From: Porticoccaceae bacterium
GTDB lineage: Bacteria; Pseudomonadota; Gammaproteobacteria; Pseudomonadales; Porticoccaceae
Direction of reading: 5' to 3'
DNA: 7,955 nt
NCBI GenBank assembly: GCA_003448675.1
Contig: DLXZ01000044.1
Location: 1 to 7,955, forward strand
Both the position numbers and the translations under genes were made by a program. The notes under the pieces are model-generated. The model had not been told where the DNA came from, did not search any database, and was given only the letters and a program-made list of their open reading frames with translations. Shown piece by piece: positions 1-6,761 of the stretch (position 1 is the first letter of the stretch; every line of letters begins with the position of its first letter).

Positions 1-251
1 CTGTCGTGTTGCTCAAGGTCAATGGCCAGACGGAGCTTGGTACCGACCCCGTCGGTGCCCGCCACCAGAAGAGGTTCCTTATAGCCGGCTGGAATCTTGC
101 ACAGGGCACCAAAACCGCCAAGACCACCGAGAACCTCGGGCCTTCGGGTTTGCCGGGCCACATGCTTGATGCGCTCGACAAGGATGTTGCCGGCGTCGAT
201 ATCGACCCCAGCGTCTTTGTAGGTCAGGGGAGCTTGGTCGGAAGTGCTCAT
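1..251 (-). CDS. purM: Phosphoribosylformylglycinamidine cyclo-ligase (PurM), N-terminal part
   Basis: PurM (AIR synthetase) is the cytosolic enzyme that closes the imidazole ring of FGAM using ATP, giving aminoimidazole ribotide in de novo purine synthesis. Only the first 83 codons are present; the gene continues past the left edge. Visible family motifs are the [12 protein letters not shown] block at residues 11-22, the glycine-rich GGLGGFGAL at 42-50, and [10 protein letters not shown] at 64-73, which belongs to the nucleotide-binding N-terminal domain. The ATG at 249-251 is preceded by AAAGGG about 8 nt upstream, a fair ribosome binding site. The gene is divergent from the DUF2066 gene; in many gammaproteobacteria purN follows purM, which would lie off the left edge. 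Identification is from recognised family motifs and is firm despite truncation. Confidence 0.96.
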   Translation of the reverse strand, partial: MSTSDQAPLTYKDAGVDIDAGNILVERIKHVARQTRRPEVLGGLGGFGALCKIPAGYKEPLLVAGTDGVGTKLRLAIDLEQHD

Positions 252-276
252 TGGCGGGCCCTTTGGCAAATGGCGT

Positions 277-305
277 ATTCTAGCTTGACCCGGGCTTGAA
301 ATCAG
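277..305 (-). promoter_or_regulatory. Possible purM promoter
   Basis: On the minus strand a TAGAAT -10-like box lies at 277-282 (5 of 6 to consensus), with a weak CTGATT -35-like box at 300-305 after a 17-nt spacer. A start about 7 nt below the -10 would leave a 5' leader of about 20 nt before the purM ATG, which is plausible. No convincing PurR-type operator (ACGCAAACGTTTGCGT-like) is seen nearby. The call rests on consensus matching only. Confidence 0.33.
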
Positions 306-360
306 TCTGCCAGGGTGAATAAAAAGCGCGATAGTCCGATCGCCTTGATACAATCCGCCC

Positions 361-1479
361 ATGACTGGTTTTGCCATGCAACGATTGCTTTTGTGTTTTG
401 TTCTACTGCTGGGGTCGGCGCCACTGCTGGCTGTCCAGGTTGCGGATATGTACAGCGCCAGTGTTCCGGTTGCTGATCAAAGCGTGGCCGAGCGCCAGCG
501 TGCGACCCGACAGGCCCTGGCCGAGGTGATGGTAAGGCTGGTGGGCAATCGCGCCATCCTCGGTGACGATAGGCTTGTCGACACGTTGAAGCGTGCGGAC
601 GATTATGTACTGGGTTACGCGTATTCGGATCCTGGTTTGCCCCCCGGCCTTGATACCCCCACCGGGAGTGAGGCTTCCGATGCGGGAAGTGAGGTGCCGG
701 AGCATTCGCTGGCGCTGCGTGTGAGCTTCGAAGGCAATATCCTGCAAAGCGTGTTGCGGGATCTGCTCCTACCGGTATGGCCCGTGGATCGCCCGGTCCT
801 TGTGGTATGGCTGGTGCAACAGGGCGCCAGCGGCGTTCAGTATTACGAGGCTACTGAACAGGATGGTGTCGTTTCCGTGGTTGAAGCGGCGCTAAAGCGG
901 CGCGGCGTTCCTTTCAAAATGCCTCTCTATGATTTGCAGGACCAGATGAGTTTGAGTGCCGATCAGGCGCTGGTCGGCAGTGTCAGAGAATTGCTTGTCG
1001 CCGGGCAACGGTATGGCGCCAGACACTGGCTGGTGCTTGAGGTGCCGACTAGTAGCACACAAAACCGCGCTTTGACCTGGCAGGTGGGGGGAGAACACGA
1101 AAACGCAGCCGGTAAACACAGTGCCCGGTTGGGAATATCGCCGGTGGCAGGTGCGGTAGACGCGGCAATCGATCGCTTCTCAAAGGCTTTTGTGTTTCAG
1201 GCGCGTCACGGGGAAAGAGAGCTAGATCTCGTCGTTGGCAAGGTAAATAGCTACGGGGATTTTAAGGCACTGATGGATGCACTGGATCAGCTCGAAGTCG
1301 TCACTGGTGTTCAGGTCACTCAGGTTGAGGAAGGTGTTCTGTACCTCGAACTACGTGCTGCCGGCGATGCGGATGTCCTCCTCAATACCCTTGATGGCCA
1401 CCGTAATTTTGAGCGTGTTATGGATATCGGCGCGGTCGGGTCATCATATCGCTATCAATGGCGAGCGGATTATCAGTGA
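361..1479 (+). CDS. DUF2066 family secreted protein
   Basis: The 372-residue protein matches the DUF2066 family, typically found beside hda and purM in gammaproteobacteria; no biochemical function is known to me. The N-terminus is a signal peptide: a short basic start, a hydrophobic run (residues about 9-20) and an A-V junction near residue 24, so the protein should be exported to the periplasm or envelope. The segment [18 protein letters not shown] (43-60) is an amphipathic helix typical of the family. Residues 91-114 are rich in Pro, Gly, Ser and Glu and look like a variable linker. An ATG at 376 (MQRLLLC) is an alternative start giving a tidier signal peptide; neither start has a good Shine-Dalgarno sequence. 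A TACAAT box at 349-354 would fit the later start, but it lacks a -35. The stop overlaps the hda start by 4 bp, implying translational coupling. Confidence 0.85.
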   Translation: MTGFAMQRLLLCFVLLLGSAPLLAVQVADMYSASVPVADQSVAERQRATRQALAEVMVRLVGNRAILGDDRLVDTLKRADDYVLGYAYSDPGLPPGLDTPTGSEASDAGSEVPEHSLALRVSFEGNILQSVLRDLLLPVWPVDRPVLVVWLVQQGASGVQYYEATEQDGVVSVVEAALKRRGVPFKMPLYDLQDQMSLSADQALVGSVRELLVAGQRYGARHWLVLEVPTSSTQNRALTWQVGGEHENAAGKHSARLGISPVAGAVDAAIDRFSKAFVFQARHGERELDLVVGKVNSYGDFKALMDALDQLEVVTGVQVTQVEEGVLYLELRAAGDADVLLNTLDGHRNFERVMDIGAVGSSYRYQWRADYQ

Positions 1480-2177
1480 AGGGTCAGTTAGGTCTCGGGC
1501 TGAGTCTGCCGGACGATTGCCGTTTTGAGAACTTCCTGCCCGTGCCCGGTGTCACCATGCCGGTCAGCGAGTTTCTGCGGACCGATTACGGCGCGCGGGA
1601 GCGGGAAGCGGTGTATCTCTGGGGACCGCAAGGTAGCGGCCGGACTCACCTCATGCTGGCGCTTTGTCAGGATTGGTTAAGCCGTGATCGGCAGGTGCAA
1701 TACCTGCCTTTGGCGGAATTAGTGGGTTTTCCGCCTGGTGAGGTGCTGGCCGGCTTGCAAGCGCTGGATCTGGTATGTATAGATGATATTCATCTGGTGG
1801 CCCGGCACGGCGACTGGCTTGAGCAATTGTTTCATTTTTACAATCGAAGCATGGATCAAGGGGGGTGCCTGCTGGTATCAGCGGACTGCGCGCCTGCCGA
1901 TCTGGCGCTGGCGCTGCCCGATTTGCAGTCCAGGTTGGGTGCGGCGCTGATTTTTCATTTGCCCGGCTATTCCGATGCCGAGAAACTCAGAATTCTTCAG
2001 TTTCGCGCCCGCTGTCTGGGTCTGGACTTAAGTGATGAGGCCGGGCAGTTCCTGATCAACCGGGCTCCGCGGCAGTTGCTTCAATTAACGGAAAAGTTGC
2101 GGCAGCTTGATCGCGCCAGCCTGGTCCATCAGCGGCGTCTGACGGTGCCATTTATCAAGCAACTGTTCGGCTGGTAA
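1476..2177 (+). CDS. hda: DnaA regulatory inactivator Hda
   Basis: Hda is an AAA+ protein that, bound to the DNA-loaded beta clamp, stimulates ATP hydrolysis by DnaA and so prevents re-initiation (RIDA). The GTG at 1476 is preferred because it gives an N-terminus [14 protein letters not shown] aligned with known Hda proteins, a length of 233 aa, and a GTGA overlap with the upstream stop. An in-frame ATG at 1458 would add six residues. Motifs seen are a clamp-binding-like QLGLGL at residues 4-9, a degenerate Walker A GPQGSGRTH at 50-58 (Arg in place of the usual Lys, as in Hda generally), Walker B LVCIDD at 99-104, and a box VII SRL with the predicted arginine finger R153. The C-terminal part lacks the DnaA DNA-binding domain IV, which separates it from DnaA. 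It is convergent with sppA 33 bp downstream. Confidence 0.94.
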   Translation: MKGQLGLGLSLPDDCRFENFLPVPGVTMPVSEFLRTDYGAREREAVYLWGPQGSGRTHLMLALCQDWLSRDRQVQYLPLAELVGFPPGEVLAGLQALDLVCIDDIHLVARHGDWLEQLFHFYNRSMDQGGCLLVSADCAPADLALALPDLQSRLGAALIFHLPGYSDAEKLRILQFRARCLGLDLSDEAGQFLINRAPRQLLQLTEKLRQLDRASLVHQRRLTVPFIKQLFGW

Positions 2178-2210
2178 TATTTGCTCTTCGTGGCGCCGCC
2201 CAGGAGACGA

Positions 2211-4127
2211 CTAGAACAGTCGGCACTCGATACACTCCAGATAAACTCCCGCCGGATCGCTGACCCGCCCGAAGATGCCGAGTTTCTCCGCCAGCCAGCG
2301 TGCCTGACCTTCAATAGCCCTGGCCGGTTCAGTGAATACTCCCGACGCATTGGGAGAATCTGTTCGACTTAGCCACTGGGTCATGGGCGCCACTCGGCGA
2401 CTCAATTGCCGTAGCAACTGTTCCTGAAATTTAAGTTCCCGCTTGATGGGCTTAACTTCATAGGCATCCAGTTTGGCCAGGACGGCCGCAGCGGCGATAG
2501 CGTCCGGCAGGTCACCAAGTTCATCGACCAGGCCCAGTCGGTGGGCTTGGGCGCCGGTCCAAACGCGACCTTTGGCGAGCTCGGCCACCTGATCACGCGA
2601 CAGCTCCCGCCCTTCACTCACCAGTTGAAGGAAGCGTTCGTAGATGCTTTCGACATTTAGCTGAACAATACGGCTGGCCTGGGGGCTCATGGGCCGATCC
2701 AGACGATGCATGTCCGCCAGGGCGCTGGTGCCGACGCCGTCGCTATGGACCCCCAGTTTGTTGAAAGTGTTTTCAAAGGTGGGGATCAGACCAAATACAC
2801 CGATGGAGCCGGTCAGGGTGGTTGGCGCGGCCCAGACTTGATCGGCATTGGCGGCTATCCAGTAACCGCCGGAGGCCGCCACTGAACCCATGGAGATCAC
2901 CACGGGAATCCCGGCGGCGCGGGTCAGTTCGATTTCCTGCTTGATAATATCGGACGCGAAGGCGCTGCCACCGGGGCTGTCGACTCGAATCACCAGAGCC
3001 TCGATGTCCTCGTCTTCGCGGCTTCGTTGCAGCAGTTTGCTGAGGGTGGCGCTGCCGATATTGCCTTCGAGCTGCTCGCCGTCATAGATGGTGCCCTTGG
3101 CAACGATGACGCCGATCCGCGACTGGTGTTTGTCTCCACTTTTGGGTTTTAGCTGTTCGTGGAACAGGTATTCACCGGGGCTGATAGCGATGTAGGTATG
3201 CTTGTCGTCGGGGTCGACACCTGCCAGCGATTGCAGGCGTGCGACCATGGCTGGACGAGTATTGATATGGTCTATCAGCCGCGCGTCCAGCGCCAGTTTC
3301 GATAGATCGCCACCGCTCAGGGCCAGTTTTCGATCCATATTGTTGATATACAGATCAATGGCGCCAGTGGGCAGTTGGCGATTGCTTTCCACCTGGGTGG
3401 TAAAGCTGAGCCACAACTCTTCAAGCCAGGCCTGGGTGTGCAGTTTGGAATTATCCGACATGTTATTGCGGATAAAGGGTTCCACCGCGTCTTTGTATTC
3501 ACCGACCTTGAAAACATGGAAATTAATGCCCAGTTTGTCGGCGGCGTCCTTGAAATAGGAGCGGTAGGCGCCATAGCCGGTGAGCAAAACCATGCCCATG
3601 GGGTTGAGATGAATCTCATCGGCAAAGGTGGCCAGGTAGTATTGTTCCTGGGAGTAATTGCTGGCGGTGGCGATCACCGGCTTCCCGCTTTCCTTGAAGC
3701 GGGTCAGGGCCTGACCGAGTATGTTCAACTTGGTCAGTCCGCCGCCAACAAGGAAATCCAGCTCCAGGGACAGACCGGTAATGCGTGGATCTTTCGCGGC
3801 TTTATCGATGGCCTTCACCAGGTCGGGTAGCAGAGTTTCGGCCGGGTGGGGGGCGCTTTGCTCCGCCAGCTGGGAGAGAGGATCGCTATAACTGAGTTGT
3901 TCCACCAGTACACCGGACGGGGCAACCTGCAAGAAGGCCTTGGCTGGCAGCGGTTTGATATTGCTGGTAAATAAACTGCCGATGATGATCAGAAAAAGTA
4001 ACAGAAAAAGCACGTTAATGGCTGAGCGAACGAAGCGTCCGACGCTCCCCAATAAGGAAAACAGGCGCCTGATGATCCCAGGCTTTTTTTCCGCGCCTCC
4101 TTGCTGTTGCGAATTGTCCCTGGCCAT
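2211..4127 (-). CDS. sppA: Signal peptide peptidase SppA, 67K type
   Basis: SppA is an inner-membrane serine protease with its active site on the periplasmic side; it degrades signal peptides left after secretion. The 638-residue length fits the long, two-repeat form (E. coli about 618 aa). One membrane anchor lies at residues about 36-53, after a basic cytoplasmic N-terminus. The catalytic dyad is visible: general-base K212 in EYKDAVEPF (210-218) and nucleophile S419 in AASGGYWI (417-424). RVDSPGGSA (381-389) and the TLTGSIGV block are further family motifs. The start is supported by AGAAGGA about 7 nt before the ATG. The protein ends in a Cys-x-x-Cys tail (C632, C635). It is the last gene of a probable arsC-DUF2069-sppA operon, 19 bp after DUF2069. 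No recognisable terminator follows. Confidence 0.95.
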   Translation of the reverse strand: MARDNSQQQGGAEKKPGIIRRLFSLLGSVGRFVRSAINVLFLLLFLIIIGSLFTSNIKPLPAKAFLQVAPSGVLVEQLSYSDPLSQLAEQSAPHPAETLLPDLVKAIDKAAKDPRITGLSLELDFLVGGGLTKLNILGQALTRFKESGKPVIATASNYSQEQYYLATFADEIHLNPMGMVLLTGYGAYRSYFKDAADKLGINFHVFKVGEYKDAVEPFIRNNMSDNSKLHTQAWLEELWLSFTTQVESNRQLPTGAIDLYINNMDRKLALSGGDLSKLALDARLIDHINTRPAMVARLQSLAGVDPDDKHTYIAISPGEYLFHEQLKPKSGDKHQSRIGVIVAKGTIYDGEQLEGNIGSATLSKLLQRSREDEDIEALVIRVDSPGGSAFASDIIKQEIELTRAAGIPVVISMGSVAASGGYWIAANADQVWAAPTTLTGSIGVFGLIPTFENTFNKLGVHSDGVGTSALADMHRLDRPMSPQASRIVQLNVESIYERFLQLVSEGRELSRDQVAELAKGRVWTGAQAHRLGLVDELGDLPDAIAAAAVLAKLDAYEVKPIKRELKFQEQLLRQLSRRVAPMTQWLSRTDSPNASGVFTEPARAIEGQARWLAEKLGIFGRVSDPAGVYLECIECRLF

Positions 4128-4146
4128 ATTGCTGTCCTTCTGATAA

Positions 4147-4497
4147 TTAATTTTCGAATTGTTCGTTCGCTGCCGCGCGCAGCCAACGGCTGTACATCAT
4201 GGCGGAGCTGAACAACAGGGTGACCGCGATCAGGGCAAGCACCGTAAACAGGTTTTTGTCCGGTTCAAACAGGTTGGTAACGATGGCTGTGAAGTACAGC
4301 AAGGTTACAAAACACAAGTAGGCCAGAGTGCGATGGTTTTCACGAACCAGCCCCGGTAAAAACAGTAGCAGGGGCGCAATGGCCAGAAATGTCAGCGCCA
4401 GATGGGTGCCGGCCACTACACTATCGGCAACCAGGGCGACGATTAGCAGGGCATAGGCGCTTCTACAGACGACTTTTGCCAGCCTCAAATAGTTCAT
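4147..4497 (-). CDS. DUF2069 family integral membrane protein
   Basis: A 116-residue, highly hydrophobic protein with four predicted transmembrane segments at about 12-29, 33-50, 57-75 and 83-101, followed by a short polar tail. The FLPGLVREN loop (46-54), the LCFVTLLYF stretch (61-69) and the final MYSRW (101-105) are typical of DUF2069 proteins. Function is unknown. It lies between arsC (33 bp upstream) and sppA (19 bp downstream) on the same strand, so all three are probably co-transcribed. The ribosome binding site before the ATG at 4495-4497 is poor, which suggests translation depends partly on the upstream gene. Confidence 0.82.
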   Translation of the reverse strand: MNYLRLAKVVCRSAYALLIVALVADSVVAGTHLALTFLAIAPLLLFLPGLVRENHRTLAYLCFVTLLYFTAIVTNLFEPDKNLFTVLALIAVTLLFSSAMMYSRWLRAAANEQFEN

Positions 4498-4530
4498 GGC
4501 GTTACCGATTCTCGGAGGAGTTTGCGCCGC

Positions 4531-4875
4531 TCACAGGATATCCAGCACTGCTTCTGGTGGTCGGCCCAGGGCGGCTTTTGCACCGTTGACGACAATGGGA
4601 CGTTCTATCAGTTTCGGAAAGCGAACCATGTAGTCAATCAGTTCGGCGTCGCTGAGCCCGGTGTTTTTCAGGTTGTTTTCTTTGTAGTCCGCCTCGCCCC
4701 GGCGTAGCAGTTCGCGTGGGCTAATATCGAGCTTTTTCAGCAATTGCTTCAGTGTGGCAGTGTCCGGGGGAGTGTCCAGGTAAAGAACGATATCGGGTTC
4801 GATACCTTTTTCCTGCAGCAGTTGCAAGGTCTGGCGTGACTTGGAGCAACGGGGATTGTGATAAATCGTGGTCAT
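4531..4875 (-). CDS. arsC: ArsC/YfgD-family glutaredoxin-type arsenate reductase-like protein
   Basis: The 114-residue cytosolic protein has the thioredoxin-fold ArsC family layout. The nucleophilic cysteine is C10 in HNPRCSKSR (6-14), and the three arginines that bind oxyanion and stabilise the thiolate in E. coli ArsC have counterparts at R58, R92 (ERPIVV) and R105 (GRPPE). ArsC reduces arsenate to arsenite using glutathione and glutaredoxin. However, the sequence is closest in my memory to the chromosomal YfgD branch, which sits next to hda in E. coli and is not part of an ars operon. No arsR or arsB is present here, so arsenic resistance is not implied by context. AGGA lies about 5 nt before the ATG at 4873-4875. 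It is divergent from yihY and probably heads the arsC-DUF2069-sppA operon. Confidence 0.88.
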   Translation of the reverse strand: MTTIYHNPRCSKSRQTLQLLQEKGIEPDIVLYLDTPPDTATLKQLLKKLDISPRELLRRGEADYKENNLKNTGLSDAELIDYMVRFPKLIERPIVVNGAKAALGRPPEAVLDIL

Positions 4876-4891
4876 GGCTTCCTACACGGGA

Positions 4892-4918
4892 TTGTGATAT
4901 TTAACCTGGCATTGTAAT
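4892..4918 (+). promoter_or_regulatory. Possible yihY-thioredoxin promoter
   Basis: On the plus strand TTGTGA (4892-4897) and TGTAAT (4913-4918, 5 of 6 to the -10 consensus) are separated by 15 nt, shorter than ideal. Transcription from here would start about 4925, which favours the ATG at 4943 over the upstream TTG at 4928 as the yihY start. Weak evidence. Confidence 0.28.
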
Positions 4919-4923
4919 GGCAA
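4894..4923 (-). promoter_or_regulatory. Possible arsC operon promoter
   Basis: On the minus strand TTGCCA (4918-4923, 5 of 6 to the -35 consensus) and TATCAC (4894-4899, 4 of 6 to the -10) are separated by 18 nt, upstream of arsC. The -35 overlaps by one base the -10 proposed for yihY on the other strand. Based only on consensus matching. Confidence 0.3.
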
Positions 4924-4942
4924 CACATTGACCGGGCTACCG

Positions 4943-6208
4943 ATGATCGAGCTTCCCAGTGCGCTGACCACGCGTCTCCAGACCCTGGTCGGGTTTTTTC
5001 AACACCTGGTGCGCCGCTATAAAGTGGACGGCTGCCGGGAGAGTGCCGCGGCCTTGACCTACATGAGCCTGTTTGCCGTGGTGCCGCTACTCACCCTCAT
5101 GTACGCCATGTTCTCAATCATTCCCTCGTTTCAGGGCTTGGGCCAACAGGTGGAGCAGTTACTGTTCGAAAACCTGATGCCTCAGAGTGGGTTGGAGGTG
5201 CAGCAGTATCTGAGGGATTTTTCAGGTCAGGCGCGCAATCTTGGCTGGGCTGGCGGTTTCATCCTGGTGGTGACCTCCTACCTGATGCTGACCAATATTG
5301 AAAAAACCTTTAACCGCATTTGGGGCGCGGTGGGTGGACGTCGGGGGCTGTCTAGTTTTTTACTCTATTGGGGTGTGTTGAGTTTCGGACCTCTGCTGGT
5401 CGGGGCGGGGCTGATGATGCACACTTATCTTTTATCCTTTCAGCTTATTGTCGACGAAGTGGATGCCCTGGGTATCACCGCATTACTGCTCGAATACCTG
5501 CCCTGGCTGATGACCTGGGCGGGTTTTACCCTCCTGTTTGTGGCCATGCCCAACTGCCGGGTGGTGAGACGCTATGCTGTTTTCGGCGGGTTGTTCACAA
5601 CGCTGTTGTTTGAACTGGCAAAAAGTGCGTTTGGACTGCTGGTGACCAATACCAGCTATCACACTATTTATGGCGCCTTTGCGATCGCGCCTCTGTTTCT
5701 GCTGTGGATTTATCTGTGCTGGATGATCATCCTCGGTGGCGCTGAGCTGGTTCGCTCGCTCGAAACATATGATCTGGCAAGCCATAGAAAGCATATGCCA
5801 GATCTGATGGCCCTGGTATTCATTTGTTCCCAGTGCCTTAGCCGGCAGCGCGAGGGCGTAACAGTCAGCGACCGGGACATGATCAAGGCTGGAATCAATG
5901 AGGCTCAGTGGCGTGATATGCGCGATCTGTTACTGGCCCGTGGCGTGCTGGTGAGCAGCGACCACAATACCTATGTGCTGGTCCGGGATGCGGCAACGCT
6001 GACATTGTGGGAACTGAGAAAGATGTTGCCGGGCGTTTTTAGTGGCGAAGGGGCCAGTGAGTTCGGGGCTATTGCCAGCGAAACCTGGGCGCCCCGTCTG
6101 GAAGCGCTACTGGACAACGCCAGCCGACACTCGCGAGAACTGCTTAATATTCCTCTGCAAAACCTGTTTAGTGAGAACCCCGTTGGTGACAGTGAAAGTA
6201 AAAGTTAG
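4943..6208 (+). CDS. yihY: YihY/UPF0761 family membrane protein, long form with C-terminal domain
   Basis: This is a 421-residue inner-membrane protein of the family once misnamed ribonuclease BN; its function is not established. Six transmembrane segments are predicted at about 36-57, 100-118, 138-160, 176-200, 213-233 and 246-268. Family signatures include ESAAALTYMSLFAVVPL (33-49), NIEKTFNRIWG (118-128) and the NTSYHTIYGAFA region before the last segment. E. coli YihY ends near residue 290. Here about 140 further residues follow, with a predicted winged-helix-like pattern (helices around VSDRDMIKAGINEAQWRDM, then a beta hairpin ending in TYVLVRD), as in pseudomonad homologues. The ATG at 4943 is chosen over a TTG at 4928 that would add five residues; neither has a strong ribosome binding site. 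Its end overlaps the next gene, indicating an operon. Confidence 0.88.
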   Translation: MIELPSALTTRLQTLVGFFQHLVRRYKVDGCRESAAALTYMSLFAVVPLLTLMYAMFSIIPSFQGLGQQVEQLLFENLMPQSGLEVQQYLRDFSGQARNLGWAGGFILVVTSYLMLTNIEKTFNRIWGAVGGRRGLSSFLLYWGVLSFGPLLVGAGLMMHTYLLSFQLIVDEVDALGITALLLEYLPWLMTWAGFTLLFVAMPNCRVVRRYAVFGGLFTTLLFELAKSAFGLLVTNTSYHTIYGAFAIAPLFLLWIYLCWMIILGGAELVRSLETYDLASHRKHMPDLMALVFICSQCLSRQREGVTVSDRDMIKAGINEAQWRDMRDLLLARGVLVSSDHNTYVLVRDAATLTLWELRKMLPGVFSGEGASEFGAIASETWAPRLEALLDNASRHSRELLNIPLQNLFSENPVGDSESKS

Positions 6209-6650
6209 ATTTGTCAGTCTGATTGTGCTCCTTGCGACTGTGCTTGCGGTGGGCTGTGTGCCGGACGAGGCGGCTTATCCGACCCTGGCGGGCGAGACGG
6301 TACGCTTCTCCGAGTACCGGGGTAAAGTGGTGTTTATTAACTACTGGGCTGAATGGTGTGCACCCTGTCGGGTCGAAATTCCGGAGCTGAACCGCTTTGC
6401 CAGGGAATATGCCGAGCGGGCGGTGGTGTTTTCCGTTAACTTTGATGGAGTGGGTGGCGATACCCTGCGCCAGCAGGTTGATGCCATGGGCATAGCGTTC
6501 CAAACCCTCTTACGTGATCCCCGTCACGACCTGGGGGCCGCTCCCGCCAAGGGCCTGCCGGAAACCTTGATAGTCGATTCCCAAGGTCAACTGGCGGACG
6601 TGTTACTGGGCCCGCAAACGTTGGAGACCTTGAAAGCGCAGTTACCCTGA
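6186..6650 (+). CDS. TlpA-like thioredoxin-fold lipoprotein
   Basis: The protein is a probable periplasmic membrane-anchored thiol-disulfide oxidoreductase. With a GTG start at 6186 it has 154 residues. A basic N-terminus and hydrophobic run (9-22) lead to a lipobox-like LAVGC with the lipidated cysteine at C24. A thioredoxin fold follows, with the redox motif WCAPC (57-61) and the cis-proline loop GLPET (P125). The TlpA/ResA type usually keeps apoproteins reduced, for example during cytochrome c maturation, but no such partner is nearby and the substrate is unknown. The start overlaps the yihY end by 23 bp; a GTG at 6192 is equally possible. A longer frame opening at 6042 would bury the lipoprotein signal and is rejected. 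GTGAG lies about 10 nt upstream of 6186. It is likely co-transcribed with yihY. Confidence 0.87.
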   Translation: MTVKVKVRFVSLIVLLATVLAVGCVPDEAAYPTLAGETVRFSEYRGKVVFINYWAEWCAPCRVEIPELNRFAREYAERAVVFSVNFDGVGGDTLRQQVDAMGIAFQTLLRDPRHDLGAAPAKGLPETLIVDSQGQLADVLLGPQTLETLKAQLP

Positions 6651-6652
6651 TT

Positions 6653-6673
6653 GTTGCGGTTGCGAGAGTTGCG
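6653..6673 (+). repeat. Three GTTGCG hexamers in the gap before the Rieske-P450 gene
   Basis: GTTGCG occurs at 6653-6658, 6659-6664 and 6668-6673, two copies abutting and the third after a 3-nt spacer, just after the thioredoxin stop. The rest of this 111-bp gap holds a weak 6-bp hairpin (6688-6693 with 6699-6704, no T tract) and no clear promoter. The hexamers may be a regulator site or chance; nothing in the sequence decides it. Confidence 0.4.
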
Positions 6674-6761
6674 TTCGGAGGGGCTGGTGGCCGAGAACCG
6701 GCTATCGACCTGAGATGCGCGATTTTAACTCAAATGGTAGTAGAGGATTAACAGACTTCAC

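Noticed and set aside
1..299. Plus-strand open frame at 6-299
   Set aside because: It is antisense to purM, whose conserved motifs are clear on the minus strand.
349..354. TACAAT as the -10 of a DUF2066-hda promoter
   Set aside because: No acceptable -35 at 16-18 nt upstream, and it lies only 7 nt before the annotated ATG; it would work only with the alternative start at 376.
4531..4875. An arsenic-resistance operon
   Set aside because: No arsR, arsB or acr3 gene is nearby; the gene resembles the housekeeping YfgD branch linked to hda.
5703..5711. TGTGGATTT as a DnaA box, given the nearby hda gene
   Set aside because: Seven of nine matches inside the yihY coding region, a single isolated copy, and no AT-rich unwinding element.
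6042..6185. Longer thioredoxin protein starting at 6042 inside yihY
   Set aside because: It would overlap yihY by 167 bp and place the lipoprotein signal sequence about 48 residues inside the protein. GTG 6186 gives a normal signal peptide and lipobox.
6688..6704. Hairpin GGCCG...CGGCT as a rho-independent terminator after the thioredoxin gene
   Set aside because: The stem has only six pairs including a G-U, and no T tract follows.
6734..6751. Five-codon open frame (MVVED) just before the Rieske-P450 gene, as a leader peptide
   Set aside because: It is too short to distinguish from chance and has no regulatory codon run or attenuator-like stems.
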